The translations under genes and the position numbers were made by a program. From assembly GCF_002029255.1 (NCBI RefSeq), contig NZ_MZGT01000008.1:44495-108494 (forward strand): 64,000 nucleotides of DNA, in the 5' to 3' direction. Below are positions 35,779 through 43,624 of this stretch, one piece after another (position 1 is the stretch's first letter; every line of letters starts with the position of its first letter). Below the pieces are notes generated by a model. It had not been told where the DNA came from. It was given only the letters and a program-made list of their open reading frames with translations, and searched no databases. This DNA comes from Clostridium chromiireducens (GTDB lineage Bacteria > Bacillota > Clostridia > Clostridiales > Clostridiaceae).

Positions 35779-37845
35779 TTATAATGAATATATATCCGCA
35801 AATTCAATACTTATTTTTTCTACTTTACTTTCATATAAATGCCCATCAGAATTTTGTCTAACTTCAACTAATCTAACAGGTAATTCAATAATAAACTCGC
35901 TTCCTTTTCCATCCTCACTTAAAGCTTTAATATTTCCATCATGCATATCTACAATTGATTTTACAAGAGATAGCCCTATTCCGCTACCTTCTTTATTGCG
36001 TGCAAGGTTTTTTTCTACTTGCCCAAATCTTTCAAAAATCATATCTAGTTTATCTTTTGGCATTCCTATTCCACTATCCTTGATTGAAATAAGTACTTTA
36101 TCCCCTTTATTAAACAGACTTACAAGTATTTGTCCACCCCTATTAGTAAATTTAATGGCATTAGACAATAAATTTAATATTATCCTTTCAATTTTATCTA
36201 AATCAATTGCCATTTCTTTTTCTTCTACATCAGTATCAAATAATAATTCAATTCCTTTATTCCTCGCATAATCCACCACTGATAAGGTTATATCTTCAAC
36301 AACACTTACAACATTGTGATTATGTAAATCAACTTTAAAGTAACCAGAATCAAATTTTGATATATCTATAAGGTTATTTACAAGCCTTACAAGTCTATAA
36401 CAATTTTGCTTTATTGTCTTTAGATATTTACTTGTTGCTAAATTCTCTATCTCATTACCATTTTCTTTTGAAGGTAATGATAATATCTGAACAGCTCCTA
36501 GTATTACATTTAAAGGTGTCTTCAACTCGTGGGATATATTAGAAAAAAATTCTGTCATCATTTTATTTAGTTCATTTGTCTTATTTATTTGCCTTTTATT
36601 TTCTAATATATGATTTTCAAGAAGTTGTATTTGCTTCCTTGGAGTAATATCCCTAAACATAACCATCGCTGAAGTTTTTCCTTCATACATACAAAAGCAA
36701 TTTGTAACCTCAATATCGACCACTTTACCATCTAGTCTCAATAGTTTACTCTCTGTAAACGGAGTACTTCCCTTATTAAAAACTGCATTGTTAATTCGTT
36801 CAAACGCCGCATCTCTCATTTCATCAACTAATATATTTCCAACATCTAACCCAATAATGTCTTCCAAATTTCTTGTGCCTAGGAGTTCACTCATTCTTTG
36901 GTTTGCGAAAATCAATTTATTATCACTAATAACAAAAATAGCATTATCGGAGTTGTTAATTACCATATTAAAGCATTGTTGATTTGTGAATATTATTTCT
37001 TCAAATAATTTTGCCCTATTATCAGCAAAATTTAAATTTTCATTTATAATATTATAAGGCCTTCTCAATCCTGCCTCAACAACCCCTTTGTACATAAGAT
37101 ATGAAGCTATAACTGTCATTATATGTCCTATGATATTTGTCCACTCAAATGGAGTTATATAACTTATAAAAAACATTTCACATATTCCTGATAATATAAG
37201 AAAGCCTTCAATACAGATAAACAGATATCTACTAACATATTTTCTTAATGTGGAAAATATGGCCGCTATAGATAAAAAAGCTATACACAAAATATACTCG
37301 CTAATCACTTTAAAAGGTGTAAGTCCTACATTTTCAATGAAACATTCTGGGAAAACTTTGGCCGCTAATATTGATATTACCAAAAACATAGTAATAAAAA
37401 AATAAACAATAAATATAGTGTAAGGATTAACTTTTTTATCAGGTTTCCACATAAATATACTAGCTAATAGAAATGTACAAACGCCCATATATCTTGAAGA
37501 AATCCAAAATTGAGATGCCGTCTTCATACCGTCTATATAACTTAGGAACGGCATTCCTGGAAATGATAATAGATGAAAAATCCCTAATACTCCTACAAAA
37601 AAGTAACCCGTTCCCAGAACTAATAAGAAACTATTTTTATGAATTCTATAAGTATTAAAAGCAAATACAAATACGACTACAAAAATAAAGTTAATAAATA
37701 TCTCAATTGCCGTATGAAAGAACAACTTATTATAATAATTAATCCAAAATAGAAATATCATAAAAATTGAAAAAAAGCTCCATTCTATTAATACCTCAAA
37801 CTTAATTGAATTTAGAAGCTCTCTGAATTTCCTTATACTTTTCAT
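35779..37845 (-). CDS. membrane sensor histidine kinase, MASE3-PAS-HisKA
   Basis: A 688-residue kinase. Residues about 15-255 contain seven or eight membrane helices in the MASE3 arrangement, including GYFFVGVLGIFHLLSFPGMPF and SQFWISSRYMGVCTF. A PAS domain follows (about 290-400), then HisKA (phospho-His in FFSNISHELKTPLNV, about 437) and HATPase_c (NLLSNAIKFT, KDSGIGMPKDK, GSGIGLSLVK). The C-terminal tail EKISIEFADIYSL matches that of the kinase at 28537. The frame extends upstream to 37950, but ATG 37845 has GGAGG 6 nt before it. No response regulator nearby. Confidence 0.92.
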   Translation of the reverse strand: MKSIRKFRELLNSIKFEVLIEWSFFSIFMIFLFWINYYNKLFFHTAIEIFINFIFVVVFVFAFNTYRIHKNSFLLVLGTGYFFVGVLGIFHLLSFPGMPFLSYIDGMKTASQFWISSRYMGVCTFLLASIFMWKPDKKVNPYTIFIVYFFITMFLVISILAAKVFPECFIENVGLTPFKVISEYILCIAFLSIAAIFSTLRKYVSRYLFICIEGFLILSGICEMFFISYITPFEWTNIIGHIMTVIASYLMYKGVVEAGLRRPYNIINENLNFADNRAKLFEEIIFTNQQCFNMVINNSDNAIFVISDNKLIFANQRMSELLGTRNLEDIIGLDVGNILVDEMRDAAFERINNAVFNKGSTPFTESKLLRLDGKVVDIEVTNCFCMYEGKTSAMVMFRDITPRKQIQLLENHILENKRQINKTNELNKMMTEFFSNISHELKTPLNVILGAVQILSLPSKENGNEIENLATSKYLKTIKQNCYRLVRLVNNLIDISKFDSGYFKVDLHNHNVVSVVEDITLSVVDYARNKGIELLFDTDVEEKEMAIDLDKIERIILNLLSNAIKFTNRGGQILVSLFNKGDKVLISIKDSGIGMPKDKLDMIFERFGQVEKNLARNKEGSGIGLSLVKSIVDMHDGNIKALSEDGKGSEFIIELPVRLVEVRQNSDGHLYESKVEKISIEFADIYSL

Positions 37846-37985
37846 ACAATACCTCCTCATAATGTTTTTCAACAAATTATCTTTTGATTTTATCCCTTTC
37901 CCCACAATTCCTATTTTACTACTTATACATAAACATGTAAATGTATCCAATTGAAAGATAAATAGATTGATTTATAATACTAAAA

Positions 37986-38051
37986 AGGAGGTTACCTCTA
38001 TTTTCAATATGCTCTAATTTATAGAGCCAGTAAATAGAAATGTAACCTCCT
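37986..38051 (-). terminator. terminator-like hairpin after histidine phosphatase gene
   Basis: AGGAGGTTAC (37986-37995) pairs with GTAACCTCCT (38042-38051), with an inner GCTCTAA/TAGAGC helix. On the minus strand it is followed by TTTTTAG. The stem contains a Shine-Dalgarno-like AGGAGG and its complement. Confidence 0.55.
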
Positions 38052-38092
38052 AATCAGATTTAATATTATTATAATTAGGCGCCAAACCTCAA

Positions 38093-38112
38093 TCACCACA
38101 ATTTTGTGGCGA
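38093..38112. repeat. short palindrome CCACAAttTTGTGG, copy 2
   Basis: TCACCACAATTTTGTGGCGA. The same centre occurs in the terminator at 19460 and the hairpin at 59976. Located 70 bases past the histidine phosphatase stop. On the minus strand it lacks a T-run, so its terminator role is uncertain. The rest of the 37846-38179 gap shows nothing else. Confidence 0.55.
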
Positions 38113-38179
38113 GCATAACTAAATTAATCCGCTTTCGAATGGCCTGTACACAAATAAACTAGATGAGATGACCATTTTT

Positions 38180-38899
38180 CTAGCTTCTTTTATAGCTACT
38201 GAATTTTATAGCCTTTCCTTTCTCACTATAGCTAGTATCATTTACAGATTCAACAGTGAACTTTCCATCTTTATAAATAATCTTAGATATACTAGAATTA
38301 GCCATATCTCTTACGTTAAAACTCTTGTCTAAATGATCAATAATTAGTCTGATCATTCCTCCATGGACTACGACAAGTATGTTTCCCCCATCCTCATTTG
38401 AGTTTTCTTCGCATATATCCTTTATACTTCTCATAACTCTATTTAATGCAGTTTCATAATTTTCTGCCTCATTTGTTTCATCTAACTCAGCACATGAATT
38501 GCAATATTCTTTTTGAAAATCATATTTCTCTACCGCCTCTTTAATAGAACTTACATTAAGAAAATTCATAATGTCATTAAACATTATCACTTCCTTCTCT
38601 CCTTCATATTTCCCAAAACATACTTCTCTTAAACCTTCAAGTTCCACTAATTTCAAATTAGTACTTGCTGTATTTTCTTTTATTACTATTCTTGCAGTCT
38701 TAACAGCCCTACCTAAATCACTACTATATACGGCTTTAAACTTAACATCACTAAGCCCAAGTCCCACATTTACGGCTACTTCAAGCCCTTCTTTTGTTAG
38801 AACTCCATCGCACCACCCTTGTGTCCTTCCAGCCTTATTCAAAATAGTTTGTCCATGTCTCATTAAATATAAAGTAACTTCTCCTTTATTCTTGCTCAT
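38180..38899 (-). CDS. histidine phosphatase family protein
   Basis: A 239-residue phosphoglycerate-mutase-like phosphatase. The catalytic LYLMRHGQTILNKAGRTQGW motif is at the N-terminus, the second Arg in YSSDLGRAVKTARI, the acid in REVCFGKYEGE, and the second His in VVVHGGMIRLII. Substrate unknown; the family covers sugar phosphates and nucleotides. It overlaps the end of the PilZ gene by 14 nt and is translationally coupled to it. Confidence 0.88.
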   Translation of the reverse strand: MSKNKGEVTLYLMRHGQTILNKAGRTQGWCDGVLTKEGLEVAVNVGLGLSDVKFKAVYSSDLGRAVKTARIVIKENTASTNLKLVELEGLREVCFGKYEGEKEVIMFNDIMNFLNVSSIKEAVEKYDFQKEYCNSCAELDETNEAENYETALNRVMRSIKDICEENSNEDGGNILVVVHGGMIRLIIDHLDKSFNVRDMANSSISKIIYKDGKFTVESVNDTSYSEKGKAIKFSSYKRS

Positions 38900-39596
38900 C
38901 TTTACCCTCCATAATTAAACCGAATCCACTCTGACGTTCCTCTTTAAACTTCTCTGAAATGAAATCTATAATTAGCTGCCTATGTTTTGGTTTTATATCA
39001 TTAAACTTGTAAACGAGTCTATCATATTGTGGATTATTAAACGGCTCACTTCTTAATTTTTCACATAGCGCTACGATTTTTTCATCTTTCAAAGGCATTG
39101 ATATAAGTCCATATTTAAAATCTATTTCATCTTTTGGAACTAAAATACATATTCCTCCTCCACTTATATTTACTGTATAAGTCTTTTTTAAAGTTGTAAA
39201 ATAATGATCCTCTACATTATGTAAATCCTTATATTTTACACCAAGTGGAAATGGTGAATATTCTATATCCAAAACAACAGACAACCTTTCAAACTCTCTT
39301 CTTTCAATGAATACTATAGGTTTAGGCACACTTATTATTACAGATTGCTCAAAATCATTTTGACTACAGCCAAGTACAACTGAAGAACATCTTACAGCCT
39401 TATGCTCATAAACTATAATAAATTCAGCAGATTCATTTTTATTTAACCTTATAAACTCTTTTTGTTTTATGTTAATTGAAATTCCTAAATATTCACTAGA
39501 TATCTTTCTAATTACACCATCAAACAAAGTTTTATTAGGTGTAATGAATTTAACTATACCATTTTCTTGTATACTATTTAAATTTATAAGTTCCAT
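38886..39596 (-). CDS. PilZ domain c-di-GMP receptor, YcgR-like
   Basis: About 236 residues. The N-terminal domain (about 1-95) is the YcgR-like beta-barrel flange seen in clostridial and Bacillus flagellar brakes. The PilZ domain follows, with the c-di-GMP arginines in ERREFERL (near residue 100) and the second motif as NISGGGI. Binding of c-di-GMP should modulate motility or surface traits. The start is uncertain: ATG 39596 gives MELINLNSIQENG, while a GTG at 39605 is nearer the AGGA ribosome site. In an operon with a histidine phosphatase, close to an HD-GYP phosphodiesterase. Confidence 0.85.
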   Translation of the reverse strand: MELINLNSIQENGIVKFITPNKTLFDGVIRKISSEYLGISINIKQKEFIRLNKNESAEFIIVYEHKAVRCSSVVLGCSQNDFEQSVIISVPKPIVFIERREFERLSVVLDIEYSPFPLGVKYKDLHNVEDHYFTTLKKTYTVNISGGGICILVPKDEIDFKYGLISMPLKDEKIVALCEKLRSEPFNNPQYDRLVYKFNDIKPKHRQLIIDFISEKFKEERQSGFGLIMEGKDEQE

Positions 39597-39767
39597 AAAT
39601 ATCACTTCTTCCTACCAGGCAAAACATATTCATATTCCAAATTAAGTAAAGAATATATTATATAATTTCTTAATTCCGCTTTTTACCTATTAAATTTGTT
39701 GTCATACTTTTAAATATCATAACACCTTTTAAGCATCATTTAAATAGATAGGAAACAATATTTAAAT

Positions 39768-39802
39768 GATAAAAAACACCTTATATACTAAGATGTTTTT
39801 TA
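39768..39802 (-). terminator. intrinsic terminator of thiSGH operon
   Basis: ATAAAAAACACCTTA / TAAGATGTTTTTTAT stem with one mismatch. On the minus strand the right arm runs into GTTTTTTATC. Confidence 0.7.
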
Positions 39803-39816
39803 TAAAGAAATTATAT

Positions 39817-40977
39817 TTATACATAAACGTAATCGTTCATTACTGGTTGCAGACCTTTATCTTTAATTGCTTCATACACTTCCTCTACCGTTCTGCAATC
39901 AGCAATTTCAAATTGGTTATCGCCTCTATCCTCAGCTTCTTCTGCATGACTACCAATTCCAGTACTTACACCTGCTGAAATCTTAGTAGCTGCTAAACCA
40001 ATAACATTATTACGGAATCTTTCACATTCTCTTGTTGAAATAGTAATATTTGCAAACGGCATAAACAAACGATACGCTGTGATTACTTGTAATAGTTGCG
40101 GTTCTCGAACGTCCCTTGGATTAATTTTGTCATTATTAATTATCGGTCTTAATCTTGGGCATGAAAATGCTATTTCTGCATGAGGATAATTCCTTTGAAG
40201 CAGGTAAGCATGTACACCTGTAGCAAAAGCATCTTTACGAAAATCATCTAGACCAAGCAAAGCTGCAAATCCAACCCCACGCATTCCACCCTTTAGTGCC
40301 CTTTCTTGAGCATTAACTCTGTATGGGAATATACGTTTATGGCCTTCTAAATGTAAAGTCTCATACTTATCTGAGTTATATGTTTCTTGAAATACTGTAA
40401 CAAAGTCCGCACCACATTCACGAAGATATTCATATTCATCCGAATTCATTGGATATACTTCCAAGCCTACTAGCTTAAAATATTTGCGTGCTATTTTACA
40501 GGCCTCTCCTATATATTTTACGTCAGACATTTTTCTGCTCTCACCGGTCAGAAGAAGAACTTCTTCTAATCCTGTTTTAGCTATTGCCTGCATTTCCTTT
40601 TCTATTTCTTCATAATTTAGCTTTGCACGGCGTATCTTATTATGACAGTTAAATCCACAGTAGATACAGTAGTTCTCACAATAATTTGCTAGATATAAAG
40701 GTGTAAACATATAAACTGAATTACCAAAATGCTTTCTTGTCTCTTCTTTTGCTAATTGAGCCATTTCTTCTAAAAAAGGCATAGCTGCTGGAGATAATAA
40801 AGCTGCAAAGTCTTCGATAGTCCGATAGTCATTATTCAAAGCTCTTTGCACATCTGCTGCTGTATACTTCTCATAATCGTATGCTTCCATTCTGCTGACT
40901 ACTTGATTCATTATATCTGACTCGATAACTTCCATCCCTGGCATATATTCCATGTGATTTGTACGTTGTTCTTTCAT
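39817..40977 (-). CDS. thiH: 2-iminoacetate synthase
   Basis: A 386-residue radical SAM enzyme that cleaves tyrosine to dehydroglycine (2-iminoacetate) and p-cresol for thiamine thiazole synthesis. The cluster motif is Cys100, Cys104 and Cys107 (CENYCIYC). The downstream FQETYNSDKYETLHLEGHKR block and the ISAGVSTGIGSH segment are typical of ThiH. GGAGG lies 6 nt before the ATG and overlaps the end of thiG, showing coupling. Last gene of the thiS-thiG-thiH operon; thiF is not in this window. Confidence 0.95.
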   Translation of the reverse strand: MKEQRTNHMEYMPGMEVIESDIMNQVVSRMEAYDYEKYTAADVQRALNNDYRTIEDFAALLSPAAMPFLEEMAQLAKEETRKHFGNSVYMFTPLYLANYCENYCIYCGFNCHNKIRRAKLNYEEIEKEMQAIAKTGLEEVLLLTGESRKMSDVKYIGEACKIARKYFKLVGLEVYPMNSDEYEYLRECGADFVTVFQETYNSDKYETLHLEGHKRIFPYRVNAQERALKGGMRGVGFAALLGLDDFRKDAFATGVHAYLLQRNYPHAEIAFSCPRLRPIINNDKINPRDVREPQLLQVITAYRLFMPFANITISTRECERFRNNVIGLAATKISAGVSTGIGSHAEEAEDRGDNQFEIADCRTVEEVYEAIKDKGLQPVMNDYVYV

Positions 40978-40988
40978 ATCTGCACCTC

Positions 40989-41759
40989 CTAATCTTCTAA
41001 AAATCCTATTAATGGTGAAGATGCAGAGGCACCCTTATCTAGAACACGACCTAAGCCAGATAGATATGCCGCACGCCCTGCTTCAATAGCTTGTCTAAAA
41101 GCTCCTGCCATAGCCGGAATATCACCTGCAGTAGCTATAGCAGTATTAGCCATAACTGCCGCTACTCCCATTTCCATAGCCTCGCAGGCTTGAGATGGTC
41201 TTCCTATTCCTGCATCAACAATAATTGGAAGATCTATTTCATCTACTAATATTTTAATGAACTCTTTTGTAGCTAGTCCCTTATTAGATCCAATTGGTGA
41301 TGCAAGAGGCATAATACAAGCTGCACCTGCGTTAACTAGGTCACGAGCTACATTTAAATCTGCATGCATATATGGCATTACTATAAAGCCTTCTTTTGCA
41401 AGGATTTCTGTTGCTTTAATAGTCTCATAATTATCTGGAAGTAGATATTTTGAGTCGCGAATGATTTCTACTTTTACGAAATCTCCACAGCTCATAGCTC
41501 TAGCAAGTCTTGCAATTCTTACTGCTTCCTCTGCATTTCTTGCTCCCGATGTATTTGGAAGTAAAGTTACTCCTTCTGGAATAAAGTCTAGAATATTCTC
41601 TCCTCCACTTGTATTTGCACGTCTTAAAGCTAATGTAATCATTTGTGCACCTGCATTTTCAACTGCTGCCTTAATTAACTCTAAATTATATTTTCCTGAA
41701 CCCAAAATAAATCTTGACGAAAATTCGTGCCCCCCAATTACTAGTGTATCCTTTTTCAT
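40989..41759 (-). CDS. thiG: thiazole synthase
   Basis: A 256-residue TIM-barrel enzyme that forms thiazole phosphate from deoxyxylulose phosphate, 2-iminoacetate and ThiS thiocarboxylate. The Schiff-base lysine is Lys96 (GDFVKVEII), the same position as in Bacillus ThiG. The phosphate loop [18 protein letters not shown] and NTAIATAGD are present. AAGGAG precedes the ATG. A 97-base gap separates it from thiS, with no thiF or remnant in it. Confidence 0.96.
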   Translation of the reverse strand: MKKDTLVIGGHEFSSRFILGSGKYNLELIKAAVENAGAQMITLALRRANTSGGENILDFIPEGVTLLPNTSGARNAEEAVRIARLARAMSCGDFVKVEIIRDSKYLLPDNYETIKATEILAKEGFIVMPYMHADLNVARDLVNAGAACIMPLASPIGSNKGLATKEFIKILVDEIDLPIIVDAGIGRPSQACEAMEMGVAAVMANTAIATAGDIPAMAGAFRQAIEAGRAAYLSGLGRVLDKGASASSPLIGFLED

Positions 41760-41856
41760 TATAATCTTCTCCTTTTGATGTAATTTATAAGTCCTATTTA
41801 ATACATTTTTCTGATATTAAATCAATTTTCTAAGGTCAAGCTTTTATTTAATGATA

Positions 41857-42054
41857 TCAGCCGCCTCCAACAAAGCTAATAACCTCTAGCGAATCCCCAT
41901 CTTTAATATTGGTTTGATTAAACTGGGCTTTTGGTATTATGTCACCATTTAATTCAACCACAACTCTTTCAACTAGATACCCTTTATTAATAAGAAATTC
42001 CTCTAAAGATATTTCATTCACGGTTTCTAATTCTTGTCCATTTACCTTTATCAT
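41857..42054 (-). CDS. thiS: sulfur carrier protein ThiS
   Basis: A 65-residue ubiquitin-like sulfur carrier ending in the required Gly-Gly (VISFVGGG). The GG terminus is adenylated and thiocarboxylated, then donates sulfur to ThiG. It begins MIKVNGQELETVNEISLEEF. The ATG at 42054 has GAGGTG 6 nt upstream; a longer frame to 42153 runs through the leader terminator and is not translated. First gene of thiSGH, with a strong promoter and a leader hairpin. Confidence 0.93.
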   Translation of the reverse strand: MIKVNGQELETVNEISLEEFLINKGYLVERVVVELNGDIIPKAQFNQTNIKDGDSLEVISFVGGG

Positions 42055-42086
42055 ATTACTCACCTCTTTCTTATATTTGTATGCAA

Positions 42087-42142
42087 AAAAGGCCACACGA
42101 AATAATACACCCAAGGTGGTGTACCCCTTCGTGTGACCTTCA
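42087..42142 (-). promoter_or_regulatory. attenuator-like terminator in thi leader
   Basis: On the minus strand GGTCACACGAA...TTCGTGTGGCC form a stem ending in TTTTTTGC, 30 nt before the thiS ribosome site and inside the mRNA leader. The sequence GTGTG-AAGGT-CACAC at its 5' side could form a competing hairpin that uses the terminator's left arm. No TPP riboswitch features (CTGAGA, ACCTGATC) are present. Confidence 0.6.
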
Positions 42143-42155
42143 CACTCTGTCAATA

Positions 42156-42184
42156 ATTATATCACTATCCTAAATCTGTGTCAA
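42156..42184 (-). promoter_or_regulatory. consensus promoter of thiSGH
   Basis: On the minus strand TTGACA (42179-42184), a 17-nt spacer and TATAAT (42156-42161): a perfect sigma-A promoter. Transcription would start around 42149, giving a leader of about 95 nt. Confidence 0.8.
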
Positions 42185-42329
42185 ATTAATACATAAACGT
42201 ATTAATTTGCTTAACTTGCCTTATCTAATAATTCATATTAAATTATTAGATTAAATTAACAAATTTACATAACTTTCCATAAATTCATGTGATATAATTT
42301 TTATAAATCATTATATAAGGAGGTTCTTT

Positions 42330-43052
42330 ATGGCATCAATAAATAAAACACCAACTAAAAAGTTATGGAACCCTAAATCATTTATTATATTCTCAATATT
42401 ATTCTCATTTGTACCTGCTGGAATTATGAGTTCCTTAAACTATGGGCGATACGGTAATAATAAAATGAAATGGATAGTTCTGTTTTCAACTATTTTAGGA
42501 TTTATAGGTATTATCACCTTAACATCCTTCTTCTCAATTGACTCTTCTGTTATCTTTATAGCTATTAATGCTGGATTAGGAATATATCTCAGTCTTGCTC
42601 AACGAAAATTGTATAAAGAACATATTGAAAACGGAGGAAAAAACGCTTCTTACCTTATGCCAATAGCTGTAGGAATTTTAATATTTTCAGTAACTGCCGC
42701 TTCAGTTTTATATACCATTTATATTCCTAAAAATGCACTTGACTATGGAAAAAATCATCTTTTTTATACAAGTAATATGCAGCAATCCCAAGCCAAGCAA
42801 CTTGGGGATTACTTCAGGGATGAGCAATACTTCACAGATAACTCAGAAATTGATGTTAAAATAGATAAGCAAAAAGATTTATATATTTTATCTCTTGTTG
42901 TTGAAGGTGATTATGAAAACAATCAAAACTACATGGCACCCATGAAAGCAATATCACGGGAACTTTCACAAAATGTTTTTAAAAATAGTAAAGTTAGAAT
43001 AGATTTGTGTGATGATAGATTCAAGGTTCTAAAATCTATAAACGCTGATTAA
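42330..43052 (+). CDS. hypothetical four-helix membrane protein
   Basis: A 240-residue protein with about four membrane helices (about 18-36, 45-68, 70-90, 108-130). A C-terminal extracellular or cytoplasmic domain (about 135-240) is charged and ends DLCDDRFKVLKSINAD. GGAGG precedes the ATG. I do not recognise the family. It is divergent from thiSGH and followed by a small ORF on the same strand. Confidence 0.75.
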   Translation: MASINKTPTKKLWNPKSFIIFSILFSFVPAGIMSSLNYGRYGNNKMKWIVLFSTILGFIGIITLTSFFSIDSSVIFIAINAGLGIYLSLAQRKLYKEHIENGGKNASYLMPIAVGILIFSVTAASVLYTIYIPKNALDYGKNHLFYTSNMQQSQAKQLGDYFRDEQYFTDNSEIDVKIDKQKDLYILSLVVEGDYENNQNYMAPMKAISRELSQNVFKNSKVRIDLCDDRFKVLKSINAD

Positions 43053-43196
43053 ATTTTCAATTAATCTAAACTTTTCACGTATTAATATGTATGTTTATCT
43101 TAATAATAATTATGTAACTAAAATATTTTATAACTTTCTTTTGTCTTAACTTTTAAAATGGCAATTCTAAAAAAATTATAATGTAGGAGTGATTAT

Positions 43197-43355
43197 ATGG
43201 CTAAAGAAAAAATAACTGAAGGCCCAATTCCAGAAGTTTATGACATTGAAAAAATAATAGATATTCATTCATCAGAAGCAGATCCTTCTTTTGATTCTAA
43301 AAAGGTTCAAGAAGCTACTGGTAAATCTCCACATCCAGAAGATTCTCAAAATTAA
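43197..43355 (+). CDS. 52-residue acidic hypothetical protein
   Basis: ATG at 43197 with AGGAGT 6 nt upstream. The frame reads MAKEKITEGPIPEVYDIEKI and ends EATGKSPHPEDSQN. Acidic and soluble, with no membrane segment or recognised domain. A strong terminator about 100 bases downstream supports a real transcript. Confidence 0.65.
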   Translation: MAKEKITEGPIPEVYDIEKIIDIHSSEADPSFDSKKVQEATGKSPHPEDSQN

Positions 43356-43451
43356 ATTTTATTTTGCCACAATTTTGACACAACAATATACTATAATAAA
43401 TTTAAAGATTAATTTAAGTTTTTCATAAATATTTACCCCTTATAAATATAA

Positions 43452-43505
43452 AAAATAAAGAGCAACATGTGTATTTACTGCTATACATGCTGCTCTTTAT
43501 TTTTA
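43452..43505. terminator. bidirectional intrinsic terminator
   Basis: AAAATAAAGAGCA and TGCTCTTTATTTT arms with an inner ACATG/CATGT helix. It serves the small plus-strand ORF and could also close the ABC transporter operon from the other side. Confidence 0.75.
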
Positions 43506-43624
43506 TCATGAACTAACCTAAATAATAAATATTTATAATTGAAATATGAAGTACTTGTTATCTTATAAGTACTTCACACGCAAAACTATTTAATTAAATA
43601 CTAAAGTCATTAATCTTCAGCCTG

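Noticed and set aside
42087..42142. T-box on the plus strand (AAGGTGGTGTACC ... TTCGTGTGACC)
   Set aside because: The likeness is limited to a few bases; there is no stem I or following terminator, and the bases are the reverse of the thi leader hairpin.
42060..42160. TPP riboswitch expected before thiS
   Set aside because: The leader is too short and lacks the CTGAGA and ACCTGATC blocks; only a terminator hairpin is present.
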